Assembly (NCBI RefSeq): GCF_002027705.1
Contig: NZ_MBTG01000023.1
Span: 310,001-374,000, forward strand
Length of the DNA: 64,000 nt
Direction of reading: 5' to 3'
DNA from: Paenibacillus ferrarius
Lineage (GTDB): Bacteria; Bacillota; Bacilli; Paenibacillales; NBRC-103111
Shown: positions 44,763-54,452 of the stretch, in pieces
Layout of the letters: each line of letters opens with the position of its first letter
How positions within the stretch are numbered: the stretch's first letter is position 1
The notes under the pieces: model-generated
Seen by the model: the letters and a program-made list of their open reading frames with translations, nothing else
What the model was told of the DNA's origin: nothing
The model's database searches: none
Made by a program: the position numbers and the translations under genes

Positions 44763-45491
44763 TTAGAAGCCTCCGGCCTTAGGACTGCGCATCAAATAGC
44801 CAAGCCCTCGGCGCGTCATAATGTATTCCGGACGGCTTGGGTCCGTCTCCAGTTTCTCGCGCAGCCGCCGGATCGTCACATCGACGGTTCGTACGTCGCC
44901 GAAATATTCGAAGCCCCACACCGCTTGCAGCAGGTGCTCACGCGTCATGACTTTGCCCGAATTTTTGGCCAAATATTGAATCAACTCGAACTCCCGATGT
45001 GTCAAATCGAGCGGCGTGCCATCCTTATACACCATGTACATGTCGTTATCGATGAAAAGCGCATGAATCCGCATGCCGTTGCGCTGCGTATCCGACTCGC
45101 TCGGAGCCGACTGTGCTTTGGTCTGCCTGCGCAAATGCGCCTTCACGCGAGCGAGCAGCTCTCGTGTCCCGAATGGCTTGGTCACATAGTCGTCTGCGCC
45201 CATCTCCAGTCCAAGCACCTTATCCAGTTCTGTATCTTTAGCTGTCAGCATAATGATAGGTGTATTCAGCTTGGAGCGGACCTCTCGGCACACATCCATG
45301 CCATCCTTCACAGGCAGCATAAGATCCAGCAGAATCAGATCCGGCTGCTCCGAGAATGCCAGCTCCACCGCACTTCCACCATCATAGGCACAGATCACCT
45401 GATAGCCCTCTTTTTCCAAATTAAACTTCAAAATATCTGCAATCGGTTGTTCGTCATCCACCACAAGAATTTTGCCAAACAAACCTACCAC
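44763..45491 (-). CDS. walR: Response regulator WalR (YycF)
   Basis: The 242-aa protein has an OmpR-type receiver ([11 protein letters not shown], phospho-acceptor Asp in [13 protein letters not shown], Lys in VTKPF) and a winged-helix DNA-binding domain ([38 protein letters not shown]). It controls cell-wall hydrolase genes and is usually essential. The start is a GTG at 45491; a TTG three codons in ([11 protein letters not shown]) is possible. The terminator of the M23 gene at 45582-45624 lies just upstream, so walR has its own promoter. Confidence 0.97.
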   Translation of the reverse strand: MVGLFGKILVVDDEQPIADILKFNLEKEGYQVICAYDGGSAVELAFSEQPDLILLDLMLPVKDGMDVCREVRSKLNTPIIMLTAKDTELDKVLGLEMGADDYVTKPFGTRELLARVKAHLRRQTKAQSAPSESDTQRNGMRIHALFIDNDMYMVYKDGTPLDLTHREFELIQYLAKNSGKVMTREHLLQAVWGFEYFGDVRTVDVTIRRLREKLETDPSRPEYIMTRRGLGYLMRSPKAGGF

Positions 45492-45574
45492 CGCCTACTC
45501 AAGGATCATTCCTCTTTGCTTTCGCTGTCCCAAGGGACGAGCGTGCATACTTCCCTATATTTTATCATATATTC

Positions 45575-45624
45575 AACTAAAAAGAGACAAGGCCCACCGA
45601 GTTGTTCGGTTTGACCTTGCCTCT
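45575..45624 (-). terminator. Terminator after the M23 endopeptidase gene
   Basis: On the minus strand AGAGGCAAGG and CCTTGTCTCT pair with one wobble, with an inner CCGA/TCGG stem, followed by TTTTTAG. It lies 10 bases after the stop codon and before a TATGATAAAATAT stretch that may be the walR -10 region. Confidence 0.85.
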
Positions 45625-45632
45625 ATGTAAAC

Positions 45633-47177
45633 TTAGCGATTTAGATACTTAAGTGGGTTCTCCAAACTGCCGTTCTTATGAATTTCCAAATGTAAATGGA
45701 CGCCTGTGGAATCGCCCGTGCTTCCCATGATACCGATTTTGTCACCCTTCTCAACGATGGTGCCTTCGGTCGTTGTAACCTTGCTCATATGACCATATAA
45801 CGTCTCGTAGCCATTCAAATGATTAATAATAACATAATTGCCGTAATCGGATTTGTAGCCGGTTTCGATCACTTTGCCATTATCGGCAGCCATGATGTTC
45901 TTATTGCCAGTAATATCAATTCCTTTGTGAAGCTTGCCCCAACGTACGCCAAACGTACTCGAAATACTAGGAGAAACGACAGGCCATGCGAACTTGCCAG
46001 TGCCTTCGCCTTTGACGACTTTGGTTCCCTTTTTCACTTTGGCTGTGACGGGTTTGTCGATAATCTCTTCATCCACAAGCTTTTCTTCGGTCAATAAACC
46101 ATCGACCTTCGTCACTTGAATCGTAACCTTCTTCAGCCCGTTCTTGCCTGGCGAAATCGGTTCTACGACCCCGACGCGCTGCGAATCATCTTTCACATAC
46201 TCCGTATCGTATTGAATCTCTTGATTCTTCACAATACGTTCTGTCGTTTTAACGGAAAGCGGCGGCTTCAACACCGTAACATCGAGCTGATTGCCGATTT
46301 TGAGCTTATCATCCTGAATCCCAGGATTTTTATCATAAATAAATTGCTTCGTGATCCCTAATTTCTTAGCAATACAAGAAACGCAGTCGCCTTCAACTAC
46401 CGTGTATTTGGCTGGCTGAACATCACCCGTTTGGAGTTTCTTGACGACATCCTCGGGTTTAGCCAGTTCCTTCGGATCAATCTCTACGTCGACCTGATCC
46501 ACCTGCTGAACAAACTCAACCTTCTCAAGTTCCGAAGGTGCAGTTGCAATATCATCGCCCATACTCGCCGATAGCGCAGCAACCTTAGCGCTTTCCTTGC
46601 CTTTGGGCGCGAAAGGAGCGCTTACCTGATCCAGAACCTGATTAACGGTCTGTTGATCTTTCAAAATAGCAATCGTCTTCCCGTCTATCTTCAACGCCAC
46701 CCCGACCGGTTGAGGTATCAGCAGTTGATTAAGAGACGCCAAAAGGGCTGCATCGTCCGACTTGGCATTGTAAGCCCTTTCAGGGCTGTAGGTGATCCCA
46801 TCTGTTTTGAGAACAACGTGTACTTCTGGAAAATCGTTCTGAACTTCTTGTGGTCTTTGCTGCTTATAGTCATCGATAATTTTATTATCACTTACAATAC
46901 CTATTTCTTTGCCATCCAGCATGACATGATAAACATTATTCATGCCAGCTTCCACGTATTGATGTCCGGTAAATGTAATTACCCCTGTGAGAGCGATTGC
47001 GCTGACTCCCAGTACTAGAGACCATTTATGTCGTTTCATTACCGTTAGCGTCGTTGTTGTCGTTGTTTCTTCCAGCTGCTTGTCTGATACTGATTCATTT
47101 CCGGTCAAGCTTTCTCGCTTAGGTGTGAATCTCTTGATGAGATCCTTCACAAAGCGCATACCCCTGAAACCTGTCAT
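45633..47177 (-). CDS. Membrane-anchored LysM/G5/M23 endopeptidase
   Basis: The ATG at 47177, preceded by AAAGGGAGAAG, gives 514 aa; the open frame extends 47 codons upstream without a site. A cytoplasmic head is followed by one transmembrane helix (about residues 48-72), then a region with two intervening beta-rich segments, a LysM domain (YTVVEGDCVSCIAKKLGITK), a G5 domain (TERIVKNQEIQYDTEYVKDD) and a C-terminal M23 metallopeptidase with the zinc ligands in KLHKGIDITG and GVHLHLEIHKNG. It cuts peptidoglycan crosslinks at the cell wall. Its position directly upstream of walR is typical of Paenibacillus-type genomes. Confidence 0.95.
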   Translation of the reverse strand: MTGFRGMRFVKDLIKRFTPKRESLTGNESVSDKQLEETTTTTTLTVMKRHKWSLVLGVSAIALTGVITFTGHQYVEAGMNNVYHVMLDGKEIGIVSDNKIIDDYKQQRPQEVQNDFPEVHVVLKTDGITYSPERAYNAKSDDAALLASLNQLLIPQPVGVALKIDGKTIAILKDQQTVNQVLDQVSAPFAPKGKESAKVAALSASMGDDIATAPSELEKVEFVQQVDQVDVEIDPKELAKPEDVVKKLQTGDVQPAKYTVVEGDCVSCIAKKLGITKQFIYDKNPGIQDDKLKIGNQLDVTVLKPPLSVKTTERIVKNQEIQYDTEYVKDDSQRVGVVEPISPGKNGLKKVTIQVTKVDGLLTEEKLVDEEIIDKPVTAKVKKGTKVVKGEGTGKFAWPVVSPSISSTFGVRWGKLHKGIDITGNKNIMAADNGKVIETGYKSDYGNYVIINHLNGYETLYGHMSKVTTTEGTIVEKGDKIGIMGSTGDSTGVHLHLEIHKNGSLENPLKYLNR

Positions 47178-47446
47178 GATCTTCTCCCTTTGAACGGTTT
47201 TGCATCCACAGATACATAAATAAACCTTGATTAGACATAATATCCATAAAGGATGTCTTCCTTTTGTTAAATTTAACACACTTTCTCTGCCTATTTCAAC
47301 AAAATACTCGATATCCATGTGATAGATTCGTGTCCACCACCAAAAGAAGACGCTAAAGAGTCACTTTTTTGTCCGCATTGCCAATTGATTTTTGCTTCTG
47401 CTGCTAAATTTGACGAATATGCTTGAAAATTAGAAAGGGGCTATGG

Positions 47447-47710
47447 ATGATGGAAATCAATCTAGAAGCGAGATTTTTCGACAGATTTAATATGGAAAAA
47501 ACGGCCGAAATTCTTCGATCACAAGGTGTGCTCGATATTCGATTTACAACCGAGAACGAATCCACACCCCCTTATTCTACGGACAGTTACGTTCAATCCA
47601 TGGATCATGATGCGGCTGAACCCATCTACTCCCTTAGGGTGAGTGTTGAGAAATCCCGCTACCGCCAAGCAGAGGATACGATTATCAAATACGGTGGACA
47701 GCTCCATTAG
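47447..47710 (+). CDS. Small conserved hypothetical protein, 87 aa
   Basis: GAAAGGGG lies 8 bases before the ATG at 47447; an in-frame TTG at 47423 precedes the site and is not used. The 87-aa product has a ferredoxin-like beta-alpha-beta pattern (MEINLEARFFDRFNMEKTAE, then YSLRVSVEKSRYRQAEDTII), as in small ACT/HMA-like folds, with a C-terminal glycine-containing tail. The family is not recognised. It is the only plus-strand gene between the M23 gene and a minus-strand membrane protein. Confidence 0.7.
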   Translation: MMEINLEARFFDRFNMEKTAEILRSQGVLDIRFTTENESTPPYSTDSYVQSMDHDAAEPIYSLRVSVEKSRYRQAEDTIIKYGGQLH

Positions 47711-47751
47711 CTTTCACCGATTCTTCGGATGCCTCCCGAGCTTTAACTGGT

Positions 47752-48372
47752 TTAATACTTGCCCAGAATATCGTTTAACTGCTTCAGCTCGTTCTCAGTT
47801 AAATACTTTTTGAGCGTTTCGTTGATCTGATCCAGCTCACTCGCAGTAATCCCATCCTCCAGCATAACGGATAGATGCTGAACTTCACTTTGCGGCAGCT
47901 TGGCAACGACAAGCGAGAATAATTTCATCTTATCTTCGCTGGATAATGCCTCCTTCTTTTTGGCAAAATCCTCGGTCGACATGACGATATCTTTCTTCTG
48001 TTCATGGCTCTCGCTTTGTACCCGTCCCATTACGGGCAGGGCATCATCCTTCGCTGGGGAAGGCAAGGCGCCAACTTCCTTGTTCGGCTGACTTCCAGAC
48101 GGGCTGGGACTAGGAGCAGGCTTCGCGTTCGCGGATGTTTCGACTGGAGCAGCTTGCTTCCCTCCGTCTCTACGCATAACTATATTCAGCTCGCCTCCCA
48201 ATCTTGCAGCAAATTCACTAAATTGAATCTTTTTACCCAAAGCTGGGATCTGATATTGTCGAAATATATCCTCCACGTACATATTCACAACATACCATGT
48301 CGTAAACATCGTAATTGATGTAATAAGGACGGTGCTAATGACGATTTTGCTCAACCACGCTAATAATTTCAT
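47752..48372 (-). CDS. Hypothetical protein with one transmembrane helix and Pro/Ser-rich linker
   Basis: The 206-aa product starts with a membrane helix (residues about 8-30), then a short conserved region (YVEDIFRQYQIPALGKKIQF), a low-complexity linker rich in Pro, Ser and Ala (about 75-110), and two C-terminal helical hairpins (MSTEDFAKKKEALSSEDKMK, then ASELDQINETLKKYLTENEL). No family is recognised. It lies downstream of purA on the same strand, but a terminator separates them. Anchoring and a regulatory or spore/cell-wall role are only guesses. Confidence 0.75.
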   Translation of the reverse strand: MKLLAWLSKIVISTVLITSITMFTTWYVVNMYVEDIFRQYQIPALGKKIQFSEFAARLGGELNIVMRRDGGKQAAPVETSANAKPAPSPSPSGSQPNKEVGALPSPAKDDALPVMGRVQSESHEQKKDIVMSTEDFAKKKEALSSEDKMKLFSLVVAKLPQSEVQHLSVMLEDGITASELDQINETLKKYLTENELKQLNDILGKY

Positions 48373-48452
48373 GTCTTCATATCACTCCTGGCGCATAATC
48401 ATGTTCCTCCTTCCCAGTATTGACGAAATCATCTCCATTAAATCCCTTTGGA

Positions 48453-48496
48453 CAAAAAAGAAATCCTCTAAGCTGCGCAAACAGCCTAGAGGATTT
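48453..48496 (-). terminator. Terminator after purA
   Basis: AAATCCTCTAGGCTG and CAGCTTAGAGGATTT pair over 15 positions around TTTGCG, followed by CTTTTTTG on the minus strand, 38 bases after the purA stop codon. Confidence 0.9.
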
Positions 48497-48533
48497 TGTT
48501 TATAAAGCGAAATGACTCGCTTCCATGTTTATT

Positions 48534-49820
48534 TTATGCGTAGATAGGACGAACCAAGTTTGTTTGCTCACGATTACGGCCTACCGAGAAGATCGCAATC
48601 GGAATGCCTGTAAGCTGGGATACGCGCTCTACGTAATGTCTAGCGTTCTCTGGCAGATCGCTTAGCGTACGTGCTTCAGATACGTCTTCTGTCCAACCTG
48701 GAAGCTCTTCGTACACCGCTTCGCACTCGGAGATAGCTTTCAAGCTAGCTGGGTAGTGCTCAATCAATTCACCGCGGTACATGTAGCCTGTGCAAATTTT
48801 GACGGTTTCAAGGCCTGTAAGCACGTCGATGGAGTTCAAGGAAAGACCCGTGATCCCGCTAACACGTCTTGCGTGACGGACAACAACACTGTCGAACCAG
48901 CCTACGCGGCGCGGACGTCCTGTTACTGTGCCGTACTCAAAACCTTTTTCACGAATCCAAGCACCGATTTCATTGTCCAGCTCCGTAGGGAACGGTCCGT
49001 CGCCAACACGTGTTGTGTAAGCTTTGGCTACGCCAATGATGTTGTGAATCTTCGTTGGGCCTACGCCGGAACCAATACAAACGCCGCCAGCCGTTGGGTT
49101 CGAGGAAGTTACATACGGGTATGTACCTTGGTCGATGTCCAACATAACGCCTTGTGCGCCTTCGAAAAGCACTCTGCGGCCTTGATCGATATATTCATTA
49201 AGAATAACGGACGTATCCTTCACATAAGGACGAAGGACCTCAGCGAATGCCAAATATTCTTTGAGGATAGGCTCTACATCAAGACCTGTGGAACCGTACA
49301 CTTGCTCGATCAGTACATTTTTCTCAGCCACAATACGTCTAAGCTTCAATTCAAACTCTTCCGCATCCATCAAATCCGCGATACGAATGCCGTTGCGAGC
49401 TGCTTTATCCATATAACAAGGTCCGATCCCTTTGCGGGTCGTGCCAATTTTGCTATCACCTTTGCGATCCTCTTCCAAACCATCCAGCAGCAAATGATAC
49501 GGCATAATGACATGCGCGCGGTCACTGATGTTCAGATTCGTCGTTGTAAAGCCATTATCATGAATGTAATTAATTTCTTCAATAAGTGCAGCTGGGTTGA
49601 TAACCATTCCATTCCCAATTACACACGCTTTATCTTTGTAAAAAATACCGGAAGGAATCATTGTTAGCTTATATTTCTTTCCGCTAATAATAATCGTATG
49701 GCCTGCATTGTTACCACCTTGGTAACGAGCAACAACCTCAGCAGATTCCGCTAAGAAATCCGTGATTTTCCCTTTTCCTTCATCTCCCCATTGCGTACCG
49801 ACAACAACAACCGTTGACAT
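48534..49820 (-). CDS. purA: Adenylosuccinate synthetase
   Basis: The ATG at 49820 follows CGGAGG at 9 bases; a GTG two codons earlier is not used. The 428-aa enzyme has the P-loop [11 protein letters not shown], the catalytic Asp and His region DEGKGKITD and GNNAGHTI, and the GTP/IMP-binding [17 protein letters not shown] and [10 protein letters not shown]. It condenses IMP and aspartate with GTP hydrolysis, the first committed step to AMP. It stands alone with its own promoter and a long leader, unlike the operon genes around it. Confidence 0.98.
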   Translation of the reverse strand: MSTVVVVGTQWGDEGKGKITDFLAESAEVVARYQGGNNAGHTIIISGKKYKLTMIPSGIFYKDKACVIGNGMVINPAALIEEINYIHDNGFTTTNLNISDRAHVIMPYHLLLDGLEEDRKGDSKIGTTRKGIGPCYMDKAARNGIRIADLMDAEEFELKLRRIVAEKNVLIEQVYGSTGLDVEPILKEYLAFAEVLRPYVKDTSVILNEYIDQGRRVLFEGAQGVMLDIDQGTYPYVTSSNPTAGGVCIGSGVGPTKIHNIIGVAKAYTTRVGDGPFPTELDNEIGAWIREKGFEYGTVTGRPRRVGWFDSVVVRHARRVSGITGLSLNSIDVLTGLETVKICTGYMYRGELIEHYPASLKAISECEAVYEELPGWTEDVSEARTLSDLPENARHYVERVSQLTGIPIAIFSVGRNREQTNLVRPIYA

Positions 49821-49826
49821 ATGCAC

Positions 49827-50127
49827 TTACCTCCGTACGGTGACGAGTCACCCATAATGAGCCTTGATGGCTGTAATTCCACAGAGAAAAGTTGGACCTC
49901 ATTAAAGCGCTAAAGCATTCAGCGTCCATCATACTTCCCTCTGGCGATGCAAATCCCTTTACACACCGCTCGCGCGGGTCACAGGCTTACTCACCGAAGG
50001 AACACCAGGTCTCTTCGGCAGTGATCTGCAGGAAGTGGACCTACCTTTCGGCATGAAAAACGACCTTACTTCGAATTTGCCCTGCAACATATACAGGCAT
50101 TCGACAAGGTTTTTTTCACCGTCTCTA
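49827..50127 (-). ncRNA. Structured 5' leader of purA, class unknown
   Basis: Between the promoter at 50128-50156 and the purA ribosome binding site lie about 300 bases with several stable stems: CCGAAG/CTTCGG (50018-50013 with 49999-49994), ACCCGC/GCGGT with a GCGA tetraloop (49980-49965), and CCGAAAGG near 50062-50055. It does not match the T-box, lysine, purine or glycine consensus that I know. It could be a regulatory leader or a small RNA. No T-run follows any of the stems, so translation control would be more likely than termination. Confidence 0.4.
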
Positions 50128-50156
50128 GTGTAGCAGTCCCCCATAGCAAAGTCAAT
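50128..50156 (-). promoter_or_regulatory. purA promoter
   Basis: On the minus strand TTGACT (50156-50151), a 17-base spacer and TACACT (50133-50128) form a near-consensus sigma-A promoter, giving a start site about 300 bases upstream of the purA start codon. Confidence 0.75.
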
Positions 50157-50325
50157 GAAAAACGAACAATTCCACATGTGCTTGTATAATCGTTCGGAAA
50201 TTGCACACACTATTACATTCCACCTTCAGATCTGCAAGCAAAACGTGAAAACTTGAGGGGCAATCGTGTTAACTCCGCGCTTTTGCTGTATTAACCCGTA
50301 TGTTCTTTTTCAGCGACCACTTTGG

Positions 50326-50424
50326 AGGATCTACACTTCCTCCCCTGTAAGGTTGTTTTTCGGCCTTACGGAGGTCACCTCCAGCTTTCCGCCCACCTGA
50401 AAGGCTGTTTTTCAGCCTTTCAGC
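50326..50424. repeat. Cluster of palindromic repeats between dnaB and purA
   Basis: Two units, each a short GGAGG/CCTCC hairpin followed by a longer one. The long stems are CCTGTAAGG/CCTTACGG at 50345-50372 and CCTGAAAGG/CCTTTCAG at 50397-50424, both with the loop NTGTTTTTC(G/A)G. A related ATCTGCACTT follows at 50441-50450, echoing ATCTACACTT at 50331-50340. Confidence 0.65.
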
Positions 50425-50452
50425 ATCCACTCGTACAGAATCTGCACTTTTC

Positions 50453-50487
50453 TGCCAAAAAAAACAGCCGTCAATACTGACCGGCTG
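50453..50487 (-). terminator. Terminator overlapping the dnaB stop codon
   Basis: On the minus strand CAGCCGGTCA and TGACGGCTG form a hairpin around GTAT (50487-50465), followed by TTTTTTTT. The dnaB stop codon at 50473-50471 lies inside the 3' arm. Confidence 0.85.
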
Positions 50488-51835
50488 CTGCTTCTTGATG
50501 ACTTCGATCCATATTCACGAATTTATTGAATTGCTTCAAGAAAGCCAACTCCACGGTGCCTACCGGACCGTTCCGCTGCTTGGCAATAATAATTTCGATA
50601 ATGTTCTTCTTCTCGGATTCTTTATCATAGTAATCGTCACGGTAAAGGAACGCGACGATATCGGCATCTTGCTCGATGGAGCCCGATTCCCGAAGGTCAG
50701 ACATCATCGGACGCTTGTCCTGCCGCTGCTCAACACCCCGGCTCAGCTGCGAGAGCGCGATGACCGGAACGTTGAGCTCACGCGCAATTTGCTTCAGCGT
50801 ACGGGAGATCTCAGAGACCTCCTGCTGACGGTTGTCGCCTTTGCCGCGGCCGGCAATCAGCTGCAGGTAGTCGATGAGGATCATGCCGAGCCCCTTCTCC
50901 TGCTGCAGACGACGGCACTTGGCGCGGATGTCCGCGACCGTGATCGACGGTGAATCGTCAATGTAGATGTTGGCCTCAGACAAAGCGCCGATCGCCATCG
51001 TCAGCTTCTCCCAGTCGTCGCCCTCGAGGTAACCCGTCCGCATGCGGTTGGCATCGACATTCGCCTCGGCGCAAATCATACGCTGTACAAGCTGCGCCGC
51101 GCCCATCTCGAGGGAGAAGATGGCGACGGTTTCCTTCGCTCGGACGCCAACGTTCTGCGCCACATTCAGCGCGAACGCGGTTTTCCCTACCGAAGGACGC
51201 GCCGCCAAGATAACAAGGTCAGAACGCTGGAAGCCGGACGTCATCTTATCGAGGTCAATGAACCCCGAAGGGATCCCCGTTGAGCCGCCCTTATTCGAGT
51301 AGAGCTGTTCAACCTTCTCGAATACTTCCATGAGCACGTCGCGAATGACCACGAAGCCGCTCGAGCTGCGGCGCTGTGAAATCTCGAGGATCTTCGATTC
51401 AGCCTCGCTCAGCATGGAACCTACATCGTCTTCATTGGCATAGCCGTTGGAGACGATCTGTGTCGCTGTGCGAATCAAGCGGCGAAGCATCGATTTCTCC
51501 TCGACGATCGCCGCATAGTAATCGATGTTGGCTGCTGTCGGCACTGCATTGGCCAGCTCCGACAAATACGTTACGCCGCCGATCTCTTCAAGCTGCTGCT
51601 TGTTCTGAAGCAGCGATGTCAGTGTAATCAGGTCGACAGGCTCCTGATCTTCCGCAAGCTCGACAATCGCTTCGAAGATCCGCTGATGCGTCCCCCGATA
51701 GAAATCATCGCTGGATATCCGCTCCATAGCCGTAATCAGCGCATCGCCATTAATCAAAATAGCACCAAGCACCGCCTGCTCGGCTTCTATATTTTGAGGG
51801 GGTACACGATCCATAAACATATTATCTCCGCTCAT
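50471..51835 (-). CDS. dnaB: Replicative DNA helicase (DnaB family)
   Basis: The ATG at 51835 gives 454 aa, the usual length in Bacillus (where it is called DnaC). The N-terminal domain begins VPPQNIEAEQAVLGAIL; the RecA-like motor has Walker A ARPSVGKTAFALN, Walker B LGMILIDYLQLIAG, and the arginine finger region RDDYYDKESEKKNIIEIIIAKQRNG. It is the hexameric helicase at the replication fork. It follows rplI by about 190 bases. Confidence 0.98.
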   Translation of the reverse strand: MSGDNMFMDRVPPQNIEAEQAVLGAILINGDALITAMERISSDDFYRGTHQRIFEAIVELAEDQEPVDLITLTSLLQNKQQLEEIGGVTYLSELANAVPTAANIDYYAAIVEEKSMLRRLIRTATQIVSNGYANEDDVGSMLSEAESKILEISQRRSSSGFVVIRDVLMEVFEKVEQLYSNKGGSTGIPSGFIDLDKMTSGFQRSDLVILAARPSVGKTAFALNVAQNVGVRAKETVAIFSLEMGAAQLVQRMICAEANVDANRMRTGYLEGDDWEKLTMAIGALSEANIYIDDSPSITVADIRAKCRRLQQEKGLGMILIDYLQLIAGRGKGDNRQQEVSEISRTLKQIARELNVPVIALSQLSRGVEQRQDKRPMMSDLRESGSIEQDADIVAFLYRDDYYDKESEKKNIIEIIIAKQRNGPVGTVELAFLKQFNKFVNMDRSHQEAAAGQY

Positions 51836-52025
51836 GCTGTTATACCCGCCTTTCTTTTCGTAGTTAGTTATCTCGTATTTTGGGATCATTTTAATAAAAT
51901 AGAAGCCCCCAGAGACTCTTATCCGGACAGAAACCTGCCAAATAAGTGATAGACTCACAAATAAGAGCTGCTAGGGACTTCTATTCAGTTCATTCTTTAT
52001 TGACGATTGCTTGAATCTGATTGTG

Positions 52026-52475
52026 TTACTTCTCTTCCGTCACTTGTACATTCAAGCTGGCTGTAACATCACTATGCAGCTTCACAGGAACTTTGGTCAC
52101 ACCAAGAGTACGAATAGGATCTTCCAAAACAATTTTACGTTTATCGATCACAATTTTATATTGTTTTTCCAGAACCTCAGCAATTTGCTTACTTGGAATC
52201 GCCCCGAACAATCGTCCGCCTTCACCCGCTTTGGCCTTGATTTGAACGGTCATTTCTCCCAGCTTCTCGCCTAGTGCCTGTGCGTCCGCTTTCTCTTGAT
52301 CCTTGCGGCGTTGTTCAGCTTTCTTCTGGTTATCGAGCACCTTCACAGTTCCTGTTGTCGCTGGAGCAGCAAGCCCCTGGGCAATCAGGAAATTCTGAGC
52401 GTAGCCCTCAGATACTTCTTTCACTTCACCTTTTTTACCTTGGCCTTTCACGTCTTTCAATAAGATTACTTTCAT
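52026..52475 (-). CDS. rplI: 50S ribosomal protein L9
   Basis: The 149-aa protein has the bL9 N-terminal domain ([32 protein letters not shown]), a central helix rich in Lys and Glu, and the C-terminal rRNA-binding domain ([16 protein letters not shown]). It overlaps the gdpP stop codon by the ATGA pattern, so the two are co-translated. Confidence 0.98.
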   Translation of the reverse strand: MKVILLKDVKGQGKKGEVKEVSEGYAQNFLIAQGLAAPATTGTVKVLDNQKKAEQRRKDQEKADAQALGEKLGEMTVQIKAKAGEGGRLFGAIPSKQIAEVLEKQYKIVIDKRKIVLEDPIRTLGVTKVPVKLHSDVTASLNVQVTEEK

Positions 52476-54433
52476 TCGAAAAGTCCCTCCTCTTCCTGAA
52501 TATCCTCTAATACTTTCTTCAATCGGCTCGTTGCTTCCTCCAAAGTGCCATCCAGCTGAGTAGCCGCATTCGTCAAATGCCCGCCGCCACCCAGCCGCTC
52601 CATAACAACTTGGACATTCATCTGCCCTAAAGATCGAGCGCTAATGCCAATCAAGCCGTCATGCCGCTCCGCGATGACAAAGGAAGCCATAATATTCGTC
52701 ATATTCAACAATGTATCAGCAACTTGCGCAATCATCAACTGAGAATATTTATGGTTTGACGATGCAACGGCCAGTGCGATATGTTCGTGAATCGTTTCCG
52801 TGTGCTTAATCACTTCCGCTCGCTCGATATACGAATCGAGATCTTCCTTGAGCAGACGCTGAATAAGCGCGGAATCAGCCCCATTTCGGCGTAAATAAGA
52901 GGCCGCTTCGAAGGTTCTGGCTCCAGTACGGAGGCTGAAGCTCTTCGTGTCTACCACAATGCCGGCAAGCAGCGTCGTGGCCTCCAACACTTCCAATGCA
53001 AGCTTCTCATTGATGTATTGGAGCAGCTCCGTCACGAGTTCGCATGTAGACGACGCGTAAGGCTCCATATAGACGAGTGTAGCATCATGGATGAACTCCT
53101 CACTGCGACGATGGTGATCGACCACCACGACCCTGTGGGTCTGTTGCAGCAGCTTAGGCTCGGCTACCATAGATGCCTTATGGGTATCTACGACAACTGC
53201 CAAAGAGCGCTGGGTCGTAATCTGCATCGCTTGTTCCGGTGTGATGAACCAACGATGCAGCCTCTCGTCCGCGGCGATCGTTTCCATCACCTTTTGAATC
53301 GACGGATTGACGCCTTCCAGTACGATATAACCTTCTTTGCCTATTACCTGTACTGCCTTCAAAACACCGACAGAAGCTCCGATACAGTCCATATCCGGAA
53401 ACCGGTGACCCATAATGATCACCTTGTCACTATCTTTCATCAAATCACGTAACGCATGGGAGATCACTCTTGCCCTTACCCGCGTTCGCTTCTCGACCGC
53501 ATTCGTTCTGCCGCCATAAAAGGACAATCGCTGTCCAGCCTTGACGGTAACCTGATCACCACCGCGGCCCAAGGACATATCCAGACCCATTTGAGCCATT
53601 TGGCCAAGCTCCATAAGCTGTTCAGTCCCTGAGGCGATTCCGATACTTAACGTCATCGGCAGCTTGTTCTCAATGGTCAGGTCCCGAACATCATCCAGGA
53701 TTTCGAATCGTGTTTGCTCTAGTAGGCGCAAAGCTTTCTGGTCCAGCAGGATGAGGAACCGATCTGATGAGGTTCGGCGCAAATAAATTTGGTGCTTTTG
53801 AGCCCATTCCGTAATCTCACCGGTCACCTTCGCCAGCATGATGCTGCGCGTCTGATCATCCAGCCCTTGCGTCGATTCCTCTAAGTTATCCATCATCACG
53901 ATACCGATGACCGTTTTTTCATCTTCATACTTCTTGGCCAAATTCGCTTGCTCCGTAATTTCACGGAAATAAAGCAGCCGCTCCTCGGGCTTAATCCATA
54001 CTTGATAAATGAATTTTCCGATCGATATCTCGAGCTTATCGGTTTTATCCTTTTTGCTTTTCAGATCAGGCAAATAATCGTACAAGGGCTCACCGATGAC
54101 CGAATCCTTCTCCAGCATTTTCGCGACAAAAGGGTTATGCCATTCAATGCGTTTCTCTTCATTATATAAAATAATTCCGATGGGAAGGCCGCTCATCACT
54201 TCATTGCCGGCTTTTTTCACCCGATGTGTAATTGTCCCGACATAAGTGTTCAGCTCTCTACGAAAAGCCGTCTCTGCTTGCAGCGTAAAATAGGCCATGA
54301 CCCCGCAGACCATGAAGGCTGTAAGACCCAACCACCATTTGAACATATAGATTGTCGCTGTCATCACAATGAGCAAAACGAAAATCCACACGATATGTTG
54401 ACCGTGCCATCGCTTTAAAAGGAACTTCGGCAT
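52472..54433 (-). CDS. gdpP: Cyclic-di-AMP phosphodiesterase GdpP (YybT)
   Basis: The 653-aa protein has two N-terminal membrane helices (about residues 13-50), a PAS domain that may bind heme (about 85-160), a degenerate GGDEF domain (about 170-300, the GGDEF signature being lost), and a DHH/DHHA1 phosphodiesterase with [12 protein letters not shown], the DHH motif [12 protein letters not shown] and [10 protein letters not shown]. It hydrolyses c-di-AMP to pApA, affecting potassium balance and cell-wall stress tolerance. It lies between yybS and rplI. Confidence 0.97.
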   Translation of the reverse strand: MPKFLLKRWHGQHIVWIFVLLIVMTATIYMFKWWLGLTAFMVCGVMAYFTLQAETAFRRELNTYVGTITHRVKKAGNEVMSGLPIGIILYNEEKRIEWHNPFVAKMLEKDSVIGEPLYDYLPDLKSKKDKTDKLEISIGKFIYQVWIKPEERLLYFREITEQANLAKKYEDEKTVIGIVMMDNLEESTQGLDDQTRSIMLAKVTGEITEWAQKHQIYLRRTSSDRFLILLDQKALRLLEQTRFEILDDVRDLTIENKLPMTLSIGIASGTEQLMELGQMAQMGLDMSLGRGGDQVTVKAGQRLSFYGGRTNAVEKRTRVRARVISHALRDLMKDSDKVIIMGHRFPDMDCIGASVGVLKAVQVIGKEGYIVLEGVNPSIQKVMETIAADERLHRWFITPEQAMQITTQRSLAVVVDTHKASMVAEPKLLQQTHRVVVVDHHRRSEEFIHDATLVYMEPYASSTCELVTELLQYINEKLALEVLEATTLLAGIVVDTKSFSLRTGARTFEAASYLRRNGADSALIQRLLKEDLDSYIERAEVIKHTETIHEHIALAVASSNHKYSQLMIAQVADTLLNMTNIMASFVIAERHDGLIGISARSLGQMNVQVVMERLGGGGHLTNAATQLDGTLEEATSRLKKVLEDIQEEEGLFE

Positions 54434-54452
54434 TCGAAACTAGCTCCTAATC

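Noticed and set aside
48756-49667. 303-codon open frame on the plus strand opposite purA
   Set aside because: Antisense to purA, Cys- and Asn-rich low-quality translation, no start site; a shadow frame.
49827-50127. T-box or lysine riboswitch in the purA leader
   Set aside because: AGTA and GCCGAAG strings recall these classes, but the T-box UGGN bulge, the specifier loop and the lysine GAGGTAGAGG block are absent.
49959-50210. 83-codon minus-strand frame in the purA leader
   Set aside because: It starts upstream of the purA promoter, has no ribosome binding site and covers hairpin-rich sequence; better seen as a leader RNA.
50326-50424. CRISPR-like array
   Set aside because: Only two units, palindromic and directly abutting, with no unique spacers of constant length and no cas genes in the window.
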